Origin: Halarcobacter mediterraneus
GTDB taxonomy: Bacteria > Campylobacterota > Campylobacteria > Campylobacterales > Arcobacteraceae
NCBI RefSeq assembly: GCF_004116625.1
Contig: NZ_NXIE01000002.1
Coordinates: forward strand, 310,001 to 374,000
Reading direction: 5' to 3'
Length of the DNA: 64,000 nt
Part shown: positions 17,201 through 26,348 of the stretch, piece after piece
Position numbering within the stretch: the stretch's first letter is position 1
How the letters are laid out: the number at the start of each line of letters is the position of its first letter
Made by a program: the position numbers and the translations under genes
The notes under the pieces: generated by a model
Database searches by the model: none
The model's input: only the letters and a program-made list of their open reading frames with translations
What the model was told of the DNA's origin: nothing

Positions 17201-17239
17201 AAAGTGCCCGCCTTTGCAAGACGCGGGGTATCACACTTT
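17201..17239 (-). ncRNA. Structured leader between trmD and rplS (candidate L19 autoregulatory element)
   Basis: The trmD-rplS spacer, read on the minus strand, folds into an irregular stem: 6 bp (17234-17239 with 17201-17206), a one-sided 6-base bulge (17228-17233), 5 G-C pairs (17223-17227 with 17207-17211), a 2-base bulge and 3 more pairs (17218-17220 with 17212-17214) around a GCA loop. Total 14 pairs, much more G+C-rich than its surroundings. It ends 15 bases before the rplS ATG, beside the Shine-Dalgarno sequence. Ribosomal proteins often repress their own mRNA through such leaders; binding by L19 is inference. Confidence 0.5.
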
Positions 17240-17929
17240 TTATTTTGTTTTTTTATTTGTAACTAAACTTGGTCTAAAGTATTTTGTCTTGCATATAGCC
17301 AAGTTATATTTTAAGGTGGCAATTTTACTATGGTTTCCCTTTAAGAATTCTTTAACAACGCTTAAATTTTCAAATTTTTCTGGTTTACTAAAAGAAGGTG
17401 CTTCCAAAAGGTCATTTTCATAACTCTCTTCAACTAAAGAGTCAGCATTACCTAGAACTCCGTCTACATTTCTAGCAATTGCATCTGCCATTACTAAAGA
17501 TGGTAACTCTCCACCTGTTAAAATAAACTCTCCAATAGAAAATACTTCATTTGCATACTTTTCTATAACCCTTTCATCTATTCCTTCATATCTACCTGAA
17601 ACAAAAACTATATTTTGTTTCTTTGCTAATCTTTTTGCATCATTTTGTTTAAAAGGTTTTGCAGCAGCTAAAGGAAATATGATATATGCATCAGGATTCT
17701 TTCTTTTTATTTCATCTAAACAATCAAAAAGTGGTTGAGTAGTCATTAACATTCCTGCTCCACCACCTATCATTTGTTTATCTACTTTTTTGTGCTTGTT
17801 TTTAGTAAAATCTCTTGGATTAAAAAATTCATAAGTTATAAAATTTGATTCAACTGCCCTTTTTAATATTGAATCATAAAAATATGGTTCTATTAAATTG
17901 GGAAATAAAGTTACAAAAATAAATTTCAA
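17240..17929 (-). CDS. trmD: tRNA (guanine-N1)-methyltransferase
   Basis: 229-aa SPOUT-class enzyme that methylates G37 of tRNAs using SAM, preventing frameshifting. Motifs: [34 protein letters not shown] and the knot [21 protein letters not shown], ending with the [10 protein letters not shown] family segment. rplS follows. The usual upstream partners rpsP and rimM are absent: the DNA upstream holds a divergent gene. Confidence 0.97.
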   Translation of the reverse strand: MKFIFVTLFPNLIEPYFYDSILKRAVESNFITYEFFNPRDFTKNKHKKVDKQMIGGGAGMLMTTQPLFDCLDEIKRKNPDAYIIFPLAAAKPFKQNDAKRLAKKQNIVFVSGRYEGIDERVIEKYANEVFSIGEFILTGGELPSLVMADAIARNVDGVLGNADSLVEESYENDLLEAPSFSKPEKFENLSVVKEFLKGNHSKIATLKYNLAICKTKYFRPSLVTNKKTK

Positions 17930-18025
17930 AGCCAGCCTTAAACTTTTTTATCATGTTATCCTATTTTTATTTAAGTTCATATTTGCTAAGTTTCCAAATA
18001 ATAAATTAAAATGAAAGGAGGGTAA

Positions 18026-18373
18026 ATGATGAAAGCACCAAAAGGTTTTGGAAAAAAATACTTTACATTTGCTAGTATTCTAGCTTATGCTGTTGAAAAC
18101 AAATTGCAAAGACTTGTCATTGTTTCAAAATACGCTTTTACTAACAAATCATCAAATCAAGAAGATGAATTTGAAGAAAATGACCCTCCTTTAGATAATT
18201 TAACTTTATGTCTAGTATCAGCTGTTAATAAGCCTTGTCATTGTGACTGCTTTTTTAAAAGTAAAACTAGACTTGCTGTTGCACTCTTCAAATTTATACC
18301 AAGATGCCCTTACTATTGCAAATTTTTTGCATTTAGAAGAACAGGCGTTCATCCTCCACTAATTATTCTTTAA
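18026..18373 (+). CDS. Cysteine-rich hypothetical protein with very strong RBS
   Basis: 115 aa, basic, no signal peptide. Start ATG is preceded by GAAAGGAGG, an almost complete complement to the 16S rRNA 3' end and the strongest ribosome binding site I saw in the window. Residues about 70-105 are Cys- and aromatic-rich: C72, then KPCHCDCFF and RCPYYCKFF, which could bind zinc or another metal. The N-terminal half is plain, with an acidic linker (NQEDEFEENDPP). I recognise no family. Codon choice is like the neighbours. It is divergent from trmD and 121 bases before metE. Confidence 0.6.
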   Translation: MMKAPKGFGKKYFTFASILAYAVENKLQRLVIVSKYAFTNKSSNQEDEFEENDPPLDNLTLCLVSAVNKPCHCDCFFKSKTRLAVALFKFIPRCPYYCKFFAFRRTGVHPPLIIL

Positions 18374-18453
18374 AATAAAAAAATATTAATCAGTACCAAA
18401 ATTTTAGGTTTTACAAATTTTTTTTAATTAATTTGTAAATAATTAATTATCAA

Positions 18454-18475
18454 ATAGTTCATATATAAGAACTAT
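18454..18475. promoter_or_regulatory. Inverted repeat upstream of metE, candidate operator
   Basis: ATAGTTC (18454-18460) and GAACTAT (18469-18475), a perfect 7-bp inverted repeat with 8-base spacer, 19 bases before the metE ATG. It could bind a regulator or form a hairpin close to the ribosome binding site GAAGGA. I found no SAM-type riboswitch features in the 121-base spacer. Confidence 0.35.
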
Positions 18476-18494
18476 ATATTTTGAAGGATAAATA

Positions 18495-20771
18495 ATGTCA
18501 AAATCATATGTAATAGGTTTTCCAAGAATTGGAGAACAAAGAGAATTAAAAAAAGTATTAGAACAATACTGGTCAAAAAATTGTTCATTTAAAGAAGTTG
18601 AGAACGTCTCAAAACAATTAAGACTAAAACATTGGAAGTACCAAAAAGATGCAGGAATAGAATATATTTCATCAAATGACTTTTCTTATTATGATAATGT
18701 ACTAGATACTTGCATTATGTTAAATGCAATTCCAAAAAGATTTAAAAACTTAGAAAATGAAGAATTATATTTTTCTATGGCAAGGGGAAACAAAAATAGT
18801 GTTGCTATGGAAATGACAAAATGGTTTAATACAAACTACCACTATATAGTTCCTGAATTATCGCTAGAAGATGAGTATAAATTAAATGCTACAAAAATTA
18901 TTAATGAATTTAAAGAAGCAAAAGAAAATGGAATAAAAACTAAAATCAATCTTATTGGTCCAATAACATTTTTAGGATTATCAAAAAGAGTTGATAGAGG
19001 AGATACTTATGAACTTCATTCTAAGATTCTTCCTATTTATGAAGAGTTATTAAAAGAAATTTCTAAACTTGATGAAGAGATTATTGTTCAAATAGATGAG
19101 CCTATTTTTGTAAAAGATAACGAACAAAAAGTATTAAGTCTAATCAAACCTACTTATGATAAATTAGCAAAAGTTTCATCTAAATTAAAAATAGTAGTTG
19201 CCACTTATTTTGAACACTCTATTGAAGCAACAAAAATTTTAGTAAACACTCCAATTTTTGGTTTAGCTTTAGACTTTTTATATGGGAAGAAAAACTTAGA
19301 AAGCTTAGAAGCAATAGCAGAAAGTAATAAAAAATTAATCGTGGGATTAGTAGATGGAAGAAATATTTGGAAAAATGATATAGAAAAAAGTATCAATATT
19401 TTAGAAGAAATTTCAAAAAAAGTTGAAAAAGAAAATATCTTAGTTTCTTCTTCTTGTTCACTTCTTCATACTCCATTTACTTTAAGATATGAAACAAAAA
19501 TGGATGAACAAATAAAAACTTGGTTAAGTTATGCAGAAGAGAAACTAGATGAAATTCATTTGATTTCAAAACTATTTTTCCATGGAAAAGAGAATTTAAA
19601 TGAAATAGAAAATAAAGATTTTGAAAAGAATATTCAAGCAAATGAAAATAGAAAATCATCAACATTAATCCATGATGAAACAGTAAAACAAAGAGTTCAA
19701 GATTTTAAAAAACTATCAAGAGATGAAAAATTTGAAGATAGAATTAAAATTCAAAGAGAACTTCTTAAATATGAAGATTTGGCAACTACTACAATTGGTT
19801 CTTTTCCACAAACTCCTGAAGTTAGAAAATCAAGAAGAGATTTTAAAAAAGGTGAAATTTCATATGAAACATATGAAAAAGACATGAAAACATATATTGA
19901 TTATTGTATTGCTTTCCAAGAAGAGTGTGGAATTGAAGTATTAGTTCATGGAGAGCCAGAAAGAAATGATATGGTTGAATATTTTGGAGAACAACTTAAA
20001 GGTTATGGCTTTTCTCAAAATGGATGGGTTCAATCATATGGAAGTAGATGTGTAAAACCACCATTTATTTTTGGAGATATCAGTAGACCAAAGGCTATGA
20101 CAGTTGATTGGATTACATATGCACAAAGTAAAACAGATAAAATAATGAAAGGAATGCTAACTGGTCCTGTTACTATTCTTAACTGGTCATTTGTAAGAGA
20201 TGACAAACCAAGAGATGAAGTATCAAAACAAATAGCAGTTGCCTTAAGTGATGAAATAGATGACTTACAAAATGCAGGAATTAAAATCATTCAAGTTGAT
20301 GAAGCTGCTTTTAAAGAGGGATATCCACTAAGAGAAGAAAATATTAAAACTTATGAAGATTGGGCAGTAAGAGACTTTAAAATTGCAGTAAGTAGCGCAA
20401 AACCTGAAACACAAATTCATACACACATGTGTTATAGTGAATTTAATGATATCATTAAAACAATAGAAGCAATGGATGCAGATGTTATCTCTATTGAAAC
20501 AGCAAGAAGTGGAAATGAATTACTTAAAATCTTTAAAGAAGTAGGATATAAACAAGAAGTAGGTCCTGGAATTTATGATATTCATAGTCCAAGAATTCCA
20601 AGCGTAGAAGAACTTGTAACACAAATTAAACTTTTACTTGAAGTTTTACCAAAAGAACAATTATGGATTAATCCTGATTGTGGTTTAAAAACAAGAAAAT
20701 GGGAAGAAGTTAAACCTAGTTTAAAAAATATGGTAGAAGCGGTAAATCAAGTAAGAGAAGAACTTAAATAA
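18495..20771 (+). CDS. metE: Cobalamin-independent methionine synthase
   Basis: 758 aa, full length. Transfers a methyl group from 5-methyltetrahydropteroyltri-glutamate to homocysteine in the last step of methionine synthesis. N-terminal domain begins YVIGFPRIGEQRELKK; the C-terminal catalytic barrel has zinc ligands in HTHMCYSEF and NPDCGLKTR, with TTIGSFPQT at its start. It is free-standing, with a candidate operator upstream and a strong terminator downstream. Confidence 0.97.
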   Translation: MSKSYVIGFPRIGEQRELKKVLEQYWSKNCSFKEVENVSKQLRLKHWKYQKDAGIEYISSNDFSYYDNVLDTCIMLNAIPKRFKNLENEELYFSMARGNKNSVAMEMTKWFNTNYHYIVPELSLEDEYKLNATKIINEFKEAKENGIKTKINLIGPITFLGLSKRVDRGDTYELHSKILPIYEELLKEISKLDEEIIVQIDEPIFVKDNEQKVLSLIKPTYDKLAKVSSKLKIVVATYFEHSIEATKILVNTPIFGLALDFLYGKKNLESLEAIAESNKKLIVGLVDGRNIWKNDIEKSINILEEISKKVEKENILVSSSCSLLHTPFTLRYETKMDEQIKTWLSYAEEKLDEIHLISKLFFHGKENLNEIENKDFEKNIQANENRKSSTLIHDETVKQRVQDFKKLSRDEKFEDRIKIQRELLKYEDLATTTIGSFPQTPEVRKSRRDFKKGEISYETYEKDMKTYIDYCIAFQEECGIEVLVHGEPERNDMVEYFGEQLKGYGFSQNGWVQSYGSRCVKPPFIFGDISRPKAMTVDWITYAQSKTDKIMKGMLTGPVTILNWSFVRDDKPRDEVSKQIAVALSDEIDDLQNAGIKIIQVDEAAFKEGYPLREENIKTYEDWAVRDFKIAVSSAKPETQIHTHMCYSEFNDIIKTIEAMDADVISIETARSGNELLKIFKEVGYKQEVGPGIYDIHSPRIPSVEELVTQIKLLLEVLPKEQLWINPDCGLKTRKWEEVKPSLKNMVEAVNQVREELK

Positions 20772-20787
20772 AATAATTTATATACTA

Positions 20788-20825
20788 AAAAAGAGTTTTC
20801 ATTTATCATTCTGAAAACTCTTTTT
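20788..20825 (+). terminator. Rho-independent terminator after metE
   Basis: 13-bp perfect stem (20788-20800 with 20813-20825), 12-base loop, ending in a run of T. The A-rich upstream arm lets it work on both strands. Confidence 0.8.
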
Positions 20826-20860
20826 AGATATCATTTCAAAAATTAATATAAAGAAGTGCC

Positions 20861-22066
20861 ATGATTACCTTAGATAATATAAAAGAAGCAAAAGAAAATT
20901 TAAAAGATGTAGCACAAAATACTCCCTTAACAAAAGCTCCTATTTTAAGTGAATTATTTAATAGTGAAATATATTTAAAAAAAGAAAACTTACAATTAAC
21001 AGGAAGCTTTAAAGTAAGAGGAGCTTATAATAGAATTGCAAAACTTCCTCAAGAAAAAAGAGACAAAGGAGTAGTTGCAGCAAGTGCTGGAAACCATGCA
21101 CAAGGTCTTGCTTATGCAGCAAAACAGTTTAATTGTGAAGCAACAATTTTTATGCCAGAAGCAACTCCATTAACAAAAGTAAGTGGAGTAAAATCACATG
21201 GAGCGAATGTAGTACTTACAGGTGAAAATTTTGATGAAGCTTATGCTGCAGCAATGAAGTATAAGGAAGAAAAAAACTGTGAATTTATTCATCCATTTGC
21301 AGATGATGATGTTATTGCAGGTCAAGGAACAATTACATTAGAAGTACTAGAAAAAGTTCCTGATTTAAAACAACTTATTATACCAGTTGGTGGAGGTGGT
21401 TTGATTGCAGGAATTGCAATTGCTGCAAAAACAATAAATCCTGATATTAAAATAATTGGTGTTGTTGCTAGTGGAGCAAGAGGAATGAAAGAATCATATA
21501 AATCTCAAACACCTATTGATTCTACTTCTGTAAAAACAATTGCTGATGGAATTGCAGTTAGAGATGTAACTCCTAAATTACTAGATATTATTATTGATTA
21601 TGTTGATGATATTGTAGAAGTGAGTGATAATGAAATAGCAAATGCCATTCTTTTCTTACTAGAAAAACACAAACTTGTAGTAGAAGGAGCTGGTGCTGTA
21701 CCAACAGCAGCTATAATGCATGAAAAAGTTGATATAGAAGATTCAAAGGTTTGTGCTTTAGTTTCTGGTGGAAACATTGACGTTACTATGATTTCTCAAA
21801 TTATTGAAAAAGGTTTAGTTAAATCTTATAGAAAAATGAATTTAATTATAAAACTAATAGATAAACCTGGTTCTTTAACTCATCTAACAGAAATCTTTAA
21901 AGAGTGTTCTGCAAATATTGTACAAATAGATTATGATAGAGATTCAGTTAAACTAGAGTTCGGAGAAGCCCAAATAACAATCTCTTTAGAAACAAAAGGT
22001 GAAGAACACCAAAAAGAGATTGGGGAAAAATTGAAACAAAATGGTTACAGATTTAAACAAATTTAA
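20861..22066 (+). CDS. ilvA: Threonine ammonia-lyase (threonine deaminase) with ACT domain
   Basis: 401 aa PLP enzyme giving 2-oxobutanoate for isoleucine synthesis. The PLP lysine lies in GSFKVRGAYNR (K about 50), followed by SAGNHAQGLAYAA and the phosphate-binding VGGGGLIAGIA. Residues about 330-401 form a C-terminal ACT domain (IDKPGSLTHLTEIFKE). At this length it resembles the short IlvA/TdcB-like form with one ACT domain rather than the 514-aa E. coli biosynthetic enzyme. The start is 35 bases after the metE terminator, so it probably has its own promoter. Confidence 0.92.
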   Translation: MITLDNIKEAKENLKDVAQNTPLTKAPILSELFNSEIYLKKENLQLTGSFKVRGAYNRIAKLPQEKRDKGVVAASAGNHAQGLAYAAKQFNCEATIFMPEATPLTKVSGVKSHGANVVLTGENFDEAYAAAMKYKEEKNCEFIHPFADDDVIAGQGTITLEVLEKVPDLKQLIIPVGGGGLIAGIAIAAKTINPDIKIIGVVASGARGMKESYKSQTPIDSTSVKTIADGIAVRDVTPKLLDIIIDYVDDIVEVSDNEIANAILFLLEKHKLVVEGAGAVPTAAIMHEKVDIEDSKVCALVSGGNIDVTMISQIIEKGLVKSYRKMNLIIKLIDKPGSLTHLTEIFKECSANIVQIDYDRDSVKLEFGEAQITISLETKGEEHQKEIGEKLKQNGYRFKQI

Positions 22067-22108
22067 TTTAAAAATATCACATTTATTAAGATTTTAGTAA
22101 AGACTATA

Positions 22109-22114
22109 TATAAT
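22109..22114 (+). promoter_or_regulatory. Putative -10 element for atpB
   Basis: TATAAT, 40 bases before the chosen atpB start, within the sequence ACTATATATAATCTG; no -35 evident. Confidence 0.5.
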
Positions 22115-22154
22115 CTGCTTTATATTTTAGTCATCAATGAAAAAAAGGAAGAAA

Positions 22155-22841
22155 ATGGAAGGAAGACTGTTTACATTCTTAGGTACTATAGGTGGTCACG
22201 GACAAGAATGGATTATCTTATCTCACTTTATTTTAGTTGTGGGAGTTGTTTTTCTACTTGCAAGAACTGCTACTAGAAAAATGCAATTAGTTCCAACAGG
22301 TACACAAAATATTTTAGAAGCATATATCCAAGGTGTTGTTTCAATGGGTGCAGACACAATGGGAGAAGAGAATTCTAGAAGATATTTACCATTAATTGGT
22401 TCTTTAGGTTTAGTGATTTTTTTAAGTAATATGACTGGTATTATTCCAGGATTTGAATCACCAACTGCTAATATTAACTTTACTTTATCTTTAGCACTTA
22501 TTGTTTTTATTTACTATAATTATTTAGGTATTAAGAAAAATGGTTTTGTAAATTACTTTAAACATTTTATGGGGCCTATGCCAGTTTTAGCACCATTAAT
22601 GTTCCCTATTGAGATTATTTCTCATATTTCAAGAATTATTTCATTATCATTCAGACTTTTTGGTTCTATTAGAGGTGATGATATGTTCTTAATGGTATTA
22701 TTAATGTTAGTTCCTTGGCTAGTTCCATTAGCTGGTTTCTTTATGTTATTTGCTTTTGGTTTCTTACAAGCATTTATTTTTATGATTTTAACTTATGTTT
22801 ATATTGCAGGTTCAATCATGTTAGAACATGAAGATCATTAA
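22155..22841 (+). CDS. atpB: F1Fo ATP synthase subunit a
   Basis: 228 aa, integral membrane proton-channel subunit of ATP synthase. I chose ATG 22155 (MEGRLFTFLG) because AAAGGAAG sits right before it; an in-frame ATG at 22137 lies before that site. Conserved parts: RRYLPLIGSLGLVIFLSNMTGIIPGF, PIEIISHISRIISLSFRLFGSIRGDD with the essential-type Arg in the SFRLF helix, and the last two helices. No other atp gene is adjacent, as in other Campylobacterota where atpB is separated from the main operon. Confidence 0.96.
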   Translation: MEGRLFTFLGTIGGHGQEWIILSHFILVVGVVFLLARTATRKMQLVPTGTQNILEAYIQGVVSMGADTMGEENSRRYLPLIGSLGLVIFLSNMTGIIPGFESPTANINFTLSLALIVFIYYNYLGIKKNGFVNYFKHFMGPMPVLAPLMFPIEIISHISRIISLSFRLFGSIRGDDMFLMVLLMLVPWLVPLAGFFMLFAFGFLQAFIFMILTYVYIAGSIMLEHEDH

Positions 22842-22887
22842 TCTTTTAGATTAATAGTCTTTTAAATTAATAATTTTATAAAATATT

Positions 22888-22924
22888 AAAAAGGGGAAGA
22901 GTTAAATTACTCTTCCCCTTTTTT
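22888..22924 (+). terminator. Strong rho-independent terminator after atpB
   Basis: Perfect stem of at least 12 bp (22891-22902 with 22909-22920), including GGGG/CCCC, 6-base loop, followed by a T run. The clearest terminator in the window. Confidence 0.9.
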
Positions 22925-22945
22925 AGTTAAAAAAAAGGTATAGAA

Positions 22946-23512
22946 GTGAGAGAAGATTTAATTAGTTATCTAATTACTCACCCCGAATATTATTCAAATG
23001 ACCCTACTCTTTTTGAAAGAAATTTAAGAAAAGTTTTAGAAACAAAAAAAGTTAATATGGCTTGTTTTAGAGATAAAACTTCTTTAAACTATGAAGAATT
23101 AGCTACACTCTTTGTAAATATATGTAAAGAGTTTAATATAGAAAGAGTTTTACTAAATGAAAACTACCAACTAGCAAAAAAAATAAATGCTCATGGTGTT
23201 CATTTAACTTCAAAACAATTTAATGATATTCAAAAAGCTAAAGACTTAGACCTTTATACAATTATTTCATGTCATAACTTTACAGATATTGAAAACGCAC
23301 AAAAAAAACATATTAATGCTGTTACATATTCTCCTATTTTTATAAGTCCTAACAAAGGTGAACCAAAAGGAATAGCTGAACTTAGAGAACTTGTTCGAGC
23401 ATATGAAGACTTAGATATTATTGCTTTAGGGGGAATAATATCTAAAGAAAGTATCGAGTTAATTTCGAAAACAAAAGCATATGGATTTGCTTCTATTCGA
23501 TATTTTGTTTAA
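22946..23512 (+). CDS. ThiE/TenI-like thiamine phosphate synthase family protein
   Basis: 188-aa TIM-barrel protein starting with GTG after AAAAGG. Family motifs: FRDKT (pyrophosphate contact), LAKKINAHGVHLTS, TIISCHN, TYSPIFISPNKGEPKGI and IIALGGI. True ThiE joins the thiazole and pyrimidine halves of thiamine; TenI homologues aromatise the thiazole. The motif set favours ThiE-type phosphate binding, but the length is short and no thi genes are adjacent, so a TenI-like role is possible. Its end overlaps the convergent helicase gene by 4 bases. Confidence 0.75.
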   Translation: MREDLISYLITHPEYYSNDPTLFERNLRKVLETKKVNMACFRDKTSLNYEELATLFVNICKEFNIERVLLNENYQLAKKINAHGVHLTSKQFNDIQKAKDLDLYTIISCHNFTDIENAQKKHINAVTYSPIFISPNKGEPKGIAELRELVRAYEDLDIIALGGIISKESIELISKTKAYGFASIRYFV

Positions 23513-26235
23513 ACTTTTTTTAGTTTTATATTATTCTCATTTAAATAAATTATATATGAATAAACCTCATCACTAGATACAATACTTTTTATGGCTTCTT
23601 TATAAAAATTTACTTGTTCTATATGCTCTTGTAACTCATCTTTCGTTGTTTTATAATCAAAAATATAATACTTACCATCTTTTTCTACAAGTAGGTCTAT
23701 TATTTTCAACTCATCTTTATAAAATAATGATTGTTCTTTACTAAAAGTTCCATTTTGAATCAAAGAAATAAACTCTTCATTAGAAACTAGCTTAGACACT
23801 CTAGTTTTTATCTTTTGGATATCTTCTTTATTTAGATAGATTGAAAATCTATTTTCCACTAAATTTATTGCTAAAAGTAAAGAGTTTTCATCAAACTCAT
23901 TCATCATCTCCAAACAATAATGAGTTGCTATTCCAAAATATTTTGCATGTAAAGTATATGTTTCATTATTATCTTGGATATTTAAAGGTTTTTCTTGTTT
24001 ACCAATTTGTTTTGGAATATAAACTACTTTTTTTGTTTTCTCATAATTTTTACTTTTATTTTCACTAGCAATTATTTCACCAGAAGAAAACTCTTTTAAA
24101 GAGAGTAAATCAAAGACAGATTTTTCTTTCTTCTTAAAAACAATCATATTTTTTCTTGCTCTTGTCAAAGCCACATATAAAATATTTAATTCATCTTCAA
24201 ATTCTAAAGTTTTTTCTTTTTGTAAAGCCTCTTTATACTCTTGACTATAATTATCTAAACCACCTATTTTATAATAAATATTTTTCAAATTAACATCATC
24301 ATATTCAAATAAGAGAGAGTTTCTATTAGGAACTTTTTGCTTAACCCTATCAAGTAGTAAAACTGTATGAAACTCTAAACCTTTTGACTTAAATATTGTT
24401 AGAATTTGAAGCCCTATCTTTTCTGAATTTTCTATAGAAGCATCTAAATTATCTACTTCATAAATAAAATCAACAATATTTTTATAAGAAGAAGCCAATT
24501 CAATAAACTTAATTATATTGTCATCCGTAATTTCTAAATAATCTGCAATTTTTAAAATTACTTCTTGTACACTTTTATATTTTAAATCCGTTTCATACTC
24601 AAAAGAACTTTTAGGCTCTTTTCCTATTATAGCATTCAAATTTTCTTTATAAATATCTTCTTTAAAGTATAAATACTTTATTGCATTTATAACAGCTTTT
24701 ACATTTTCTTGATTAATTAATTTAGAAGTCATTTCTGTACTAATTTTCAAAGAAGGAAACATCCTTTTTAAGTATGAATAAATATTTAATACATCATCAT
24801 TTGTATACGTTAAAATAGCTATATCGTTACTATTTACACCTTTTTGCATAAGTTCTGATATCTTTTTTGCTAAATTTACAAACTTATCATCATCTAATAA
24901 TGCTTCATCTTCATATACTTCAACATAACCATCTTGATGTATTGCTAATTGATCATAATACTCATAAAAAGGTAAAGAGTTGAAAGATTTATTTACAAAG
25001 TTTACAACTTCTTCACAAGATCTATAATTAGTATTTAAAACTTCTACATTAATCATATCATTTGTTTTTAATACATAATCAAAAAGCTCTCTCTTCCCTC
25101 CCCTAAATCTATATATTGATTGCTTTGTATCACCAACATAAAAAAATGTTTTAAAATCAGTACTAGAAAGAATCTCTTCAATTAAAGGTTTTAATATTTT
25201 ATACTGAAGCAAAGAAGTATCTTGAAACTCATCAATTAAGATATGAGAGAAATTAGAATCTAATCTAAAATATAAGAACTCTTTATCAATTTTGGAACTT
25301 AATAACTCATAGCAAATATTAGAAATATCATCAAAATGTAAATAGTTTTTACTACTATTATATCTTCTTTTATAAGCTTTAAAAAGCTTATATAATTCAA
25401 ACAATCTACTAAGAGAGAAAGCAGATCTTAACTTATAATAATTTCCCACTTCTTCTTTTGTTTTTTGGAAATATTTTTCTAATAAGTCATTTGAACATTT
25501 TTTAAAATATGAATAATCTTGCGCACTTTCCTTTTCAAGCCATTTTTTAGATATAAGCTCCTCAAAATTTTCATAATCTACAGCTTTTTTAGCACTATTT
25601 GAAGCTACTTCACAAGAGAGAATAAACTCTTTTATTTTTAAAGCTTCATCTAAAGCCTCTTTTTTTTGAAGTTCAATTAAAGATAAATCTATATTAACGG
25701 TTTCAATATCTTCACCCTTTTCAAAAATATTCTTAAAAATTTCAAAAAGTGAATTATATTTTTTATTCTCAAAAAGAGAAAAATCAATTAGTTTATCAAA
25801 GTTTTCTAAATCTAAAGACTTCAAAAACTTACTACTAATTTTTTCAATATCATCTTCTTTTATTTCAAAGTCATCATTAACTCCTGCATATCCACTGAAT
25901 TCTCTTAAAATTTTATTTATAAATTTATCAATCGTAAAAATTGATAAAGTTGCATTACTAAATAAATCAATTAAATAATCTTTTTTTTCAAATATTTTTT
26001 CTTCTGAGAAACCTGATTGTGTAATAATTGCAGATAAATAAGCTTTATCTTCACCTAATGATAAAAGAGTATTATAAATTCTTTCACTCATTTCATTTGC
26101 AGCTTTATTTGTAAAAGTAAGGGTTAAAATTTCTTTAGGGTTTGCCCCTTTTAATAATAGTGTTATATATCGAACTGTTAATGCAAAAGTTTTTCCACTT
26201 CCTGCACTGGCTTTTAATGCTAAATATTTTTTCAT
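23509..26235 (-). CDS. addA: AddA/RecB-like UvrD-family helicase-nuclease
   Basis: 908 aa. Superfamily 1 helicase: Walker A ASAGSGKT (9-16), TFTNKAANEM, LIDEFQDTS (motif II), GDTKQSIYRFRGG (motif III), LNTNYRS, QILTIFKSKGLEF (motif V) and YVALTRA (motif VI). The C-terminus (about 850-890) carries a PD-(D/E)XK nuclease with IDLLVE and DYKTT. It would process double-strand breaks for RecA recombination, together with AddB, which is not next to it here. It is shorter than B. subtilis AddA (about 1230 aa), as usual in this phylum. Confidence 0.88.
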   Translation of the reverse strand: MKKYLALKASAGSGKTFALTVRYITLLLKGANPKEILTLTFTNKAANEMSERIYNTLLSLGEDKAYLSAIITQSGFSEEKIFEKKDYLIDLFSNATLSIFTIDKFINKILREFSGYAGVNDDFEIKEDDIEKISSKFLKSLDLENFDKLIDFSLFENKKYNSLFEIFKNIFEKGEDIETVNIDLSLIELQKKEALDEALKIKEFILSCEVASNSAKKAVDYENFEELISKKWLEKESAQDYSYFKKCSNDLLEKYFQKTKEEVGNYYKLRSAFSLSRLFELYKLFKAYKRRYNSSKNYLHFDDISNICYELLSSKIDKEFLYFRLDSNFSHILIDEFQDTSLLQYKILKPLIEEILSSTDFKTFFYVGDTKQSIYRFRGGKRELFDYVLKTNDMINVEVLNTNYRSCEEVVNFVNKSFNSLPFYEYYDQLAIHQDGYVEVYEDEALLDDDKFVNLAKKISELMQKGVNSNDIAILTYTNDDVLNIYSYLKRMFPSLKISTEMTSKLINQENVKAVINAIKYLYFKEDIYKENLNAIIGKEPKSSFEYETDLKYKSVQEVILKIADYLEITDDNIIKFIELASSYKNIVDFIYEVDNLDASIENSEKIGLQILTIFKSKGLEFHTVLLLDRVKQKVPNRNSLLFEYDDVNLKNIYYKIGGLDNYSQEYKEALQKEKTLEFEDELNILYVALTRARKNMIVFKKKEKSVFDLLSLKEFSSGEIIASENKSKNYEKTKKVVYIPKQIGKQEKPLNIQDNNETYTLHAKYFGIATHYCLEMMNEFDENSLLLAINLVENRFSIYLNKEDIQKIKTRVSKLVSNEEFISLIQNGTFSKEQSLFYKDELKIIDLLVEKDGKYYIFDYKTTKDELQEHIEQVNFYKEAIKSIVSSDEVYSYIIYLNENNIKLKKV

Positions 26236-26348
26236 AAATGTATAATACAGAAACTATTATTATAATTTAATTGTTATAATTATTATACTTTTTATTAAAT
26301 TATAGATATAATTAAAAAAATTAAGTTTTAGAGAAGAAGAGAGAAGAT

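Noticed and set aside
18374-18494. Possible SAM riboswitch before metE
   Set aside because: The spacer is very AT-rich and lacks the G+C-rich multi-stem core of known SAM riboswitches; only two simple inverted repeats are present.
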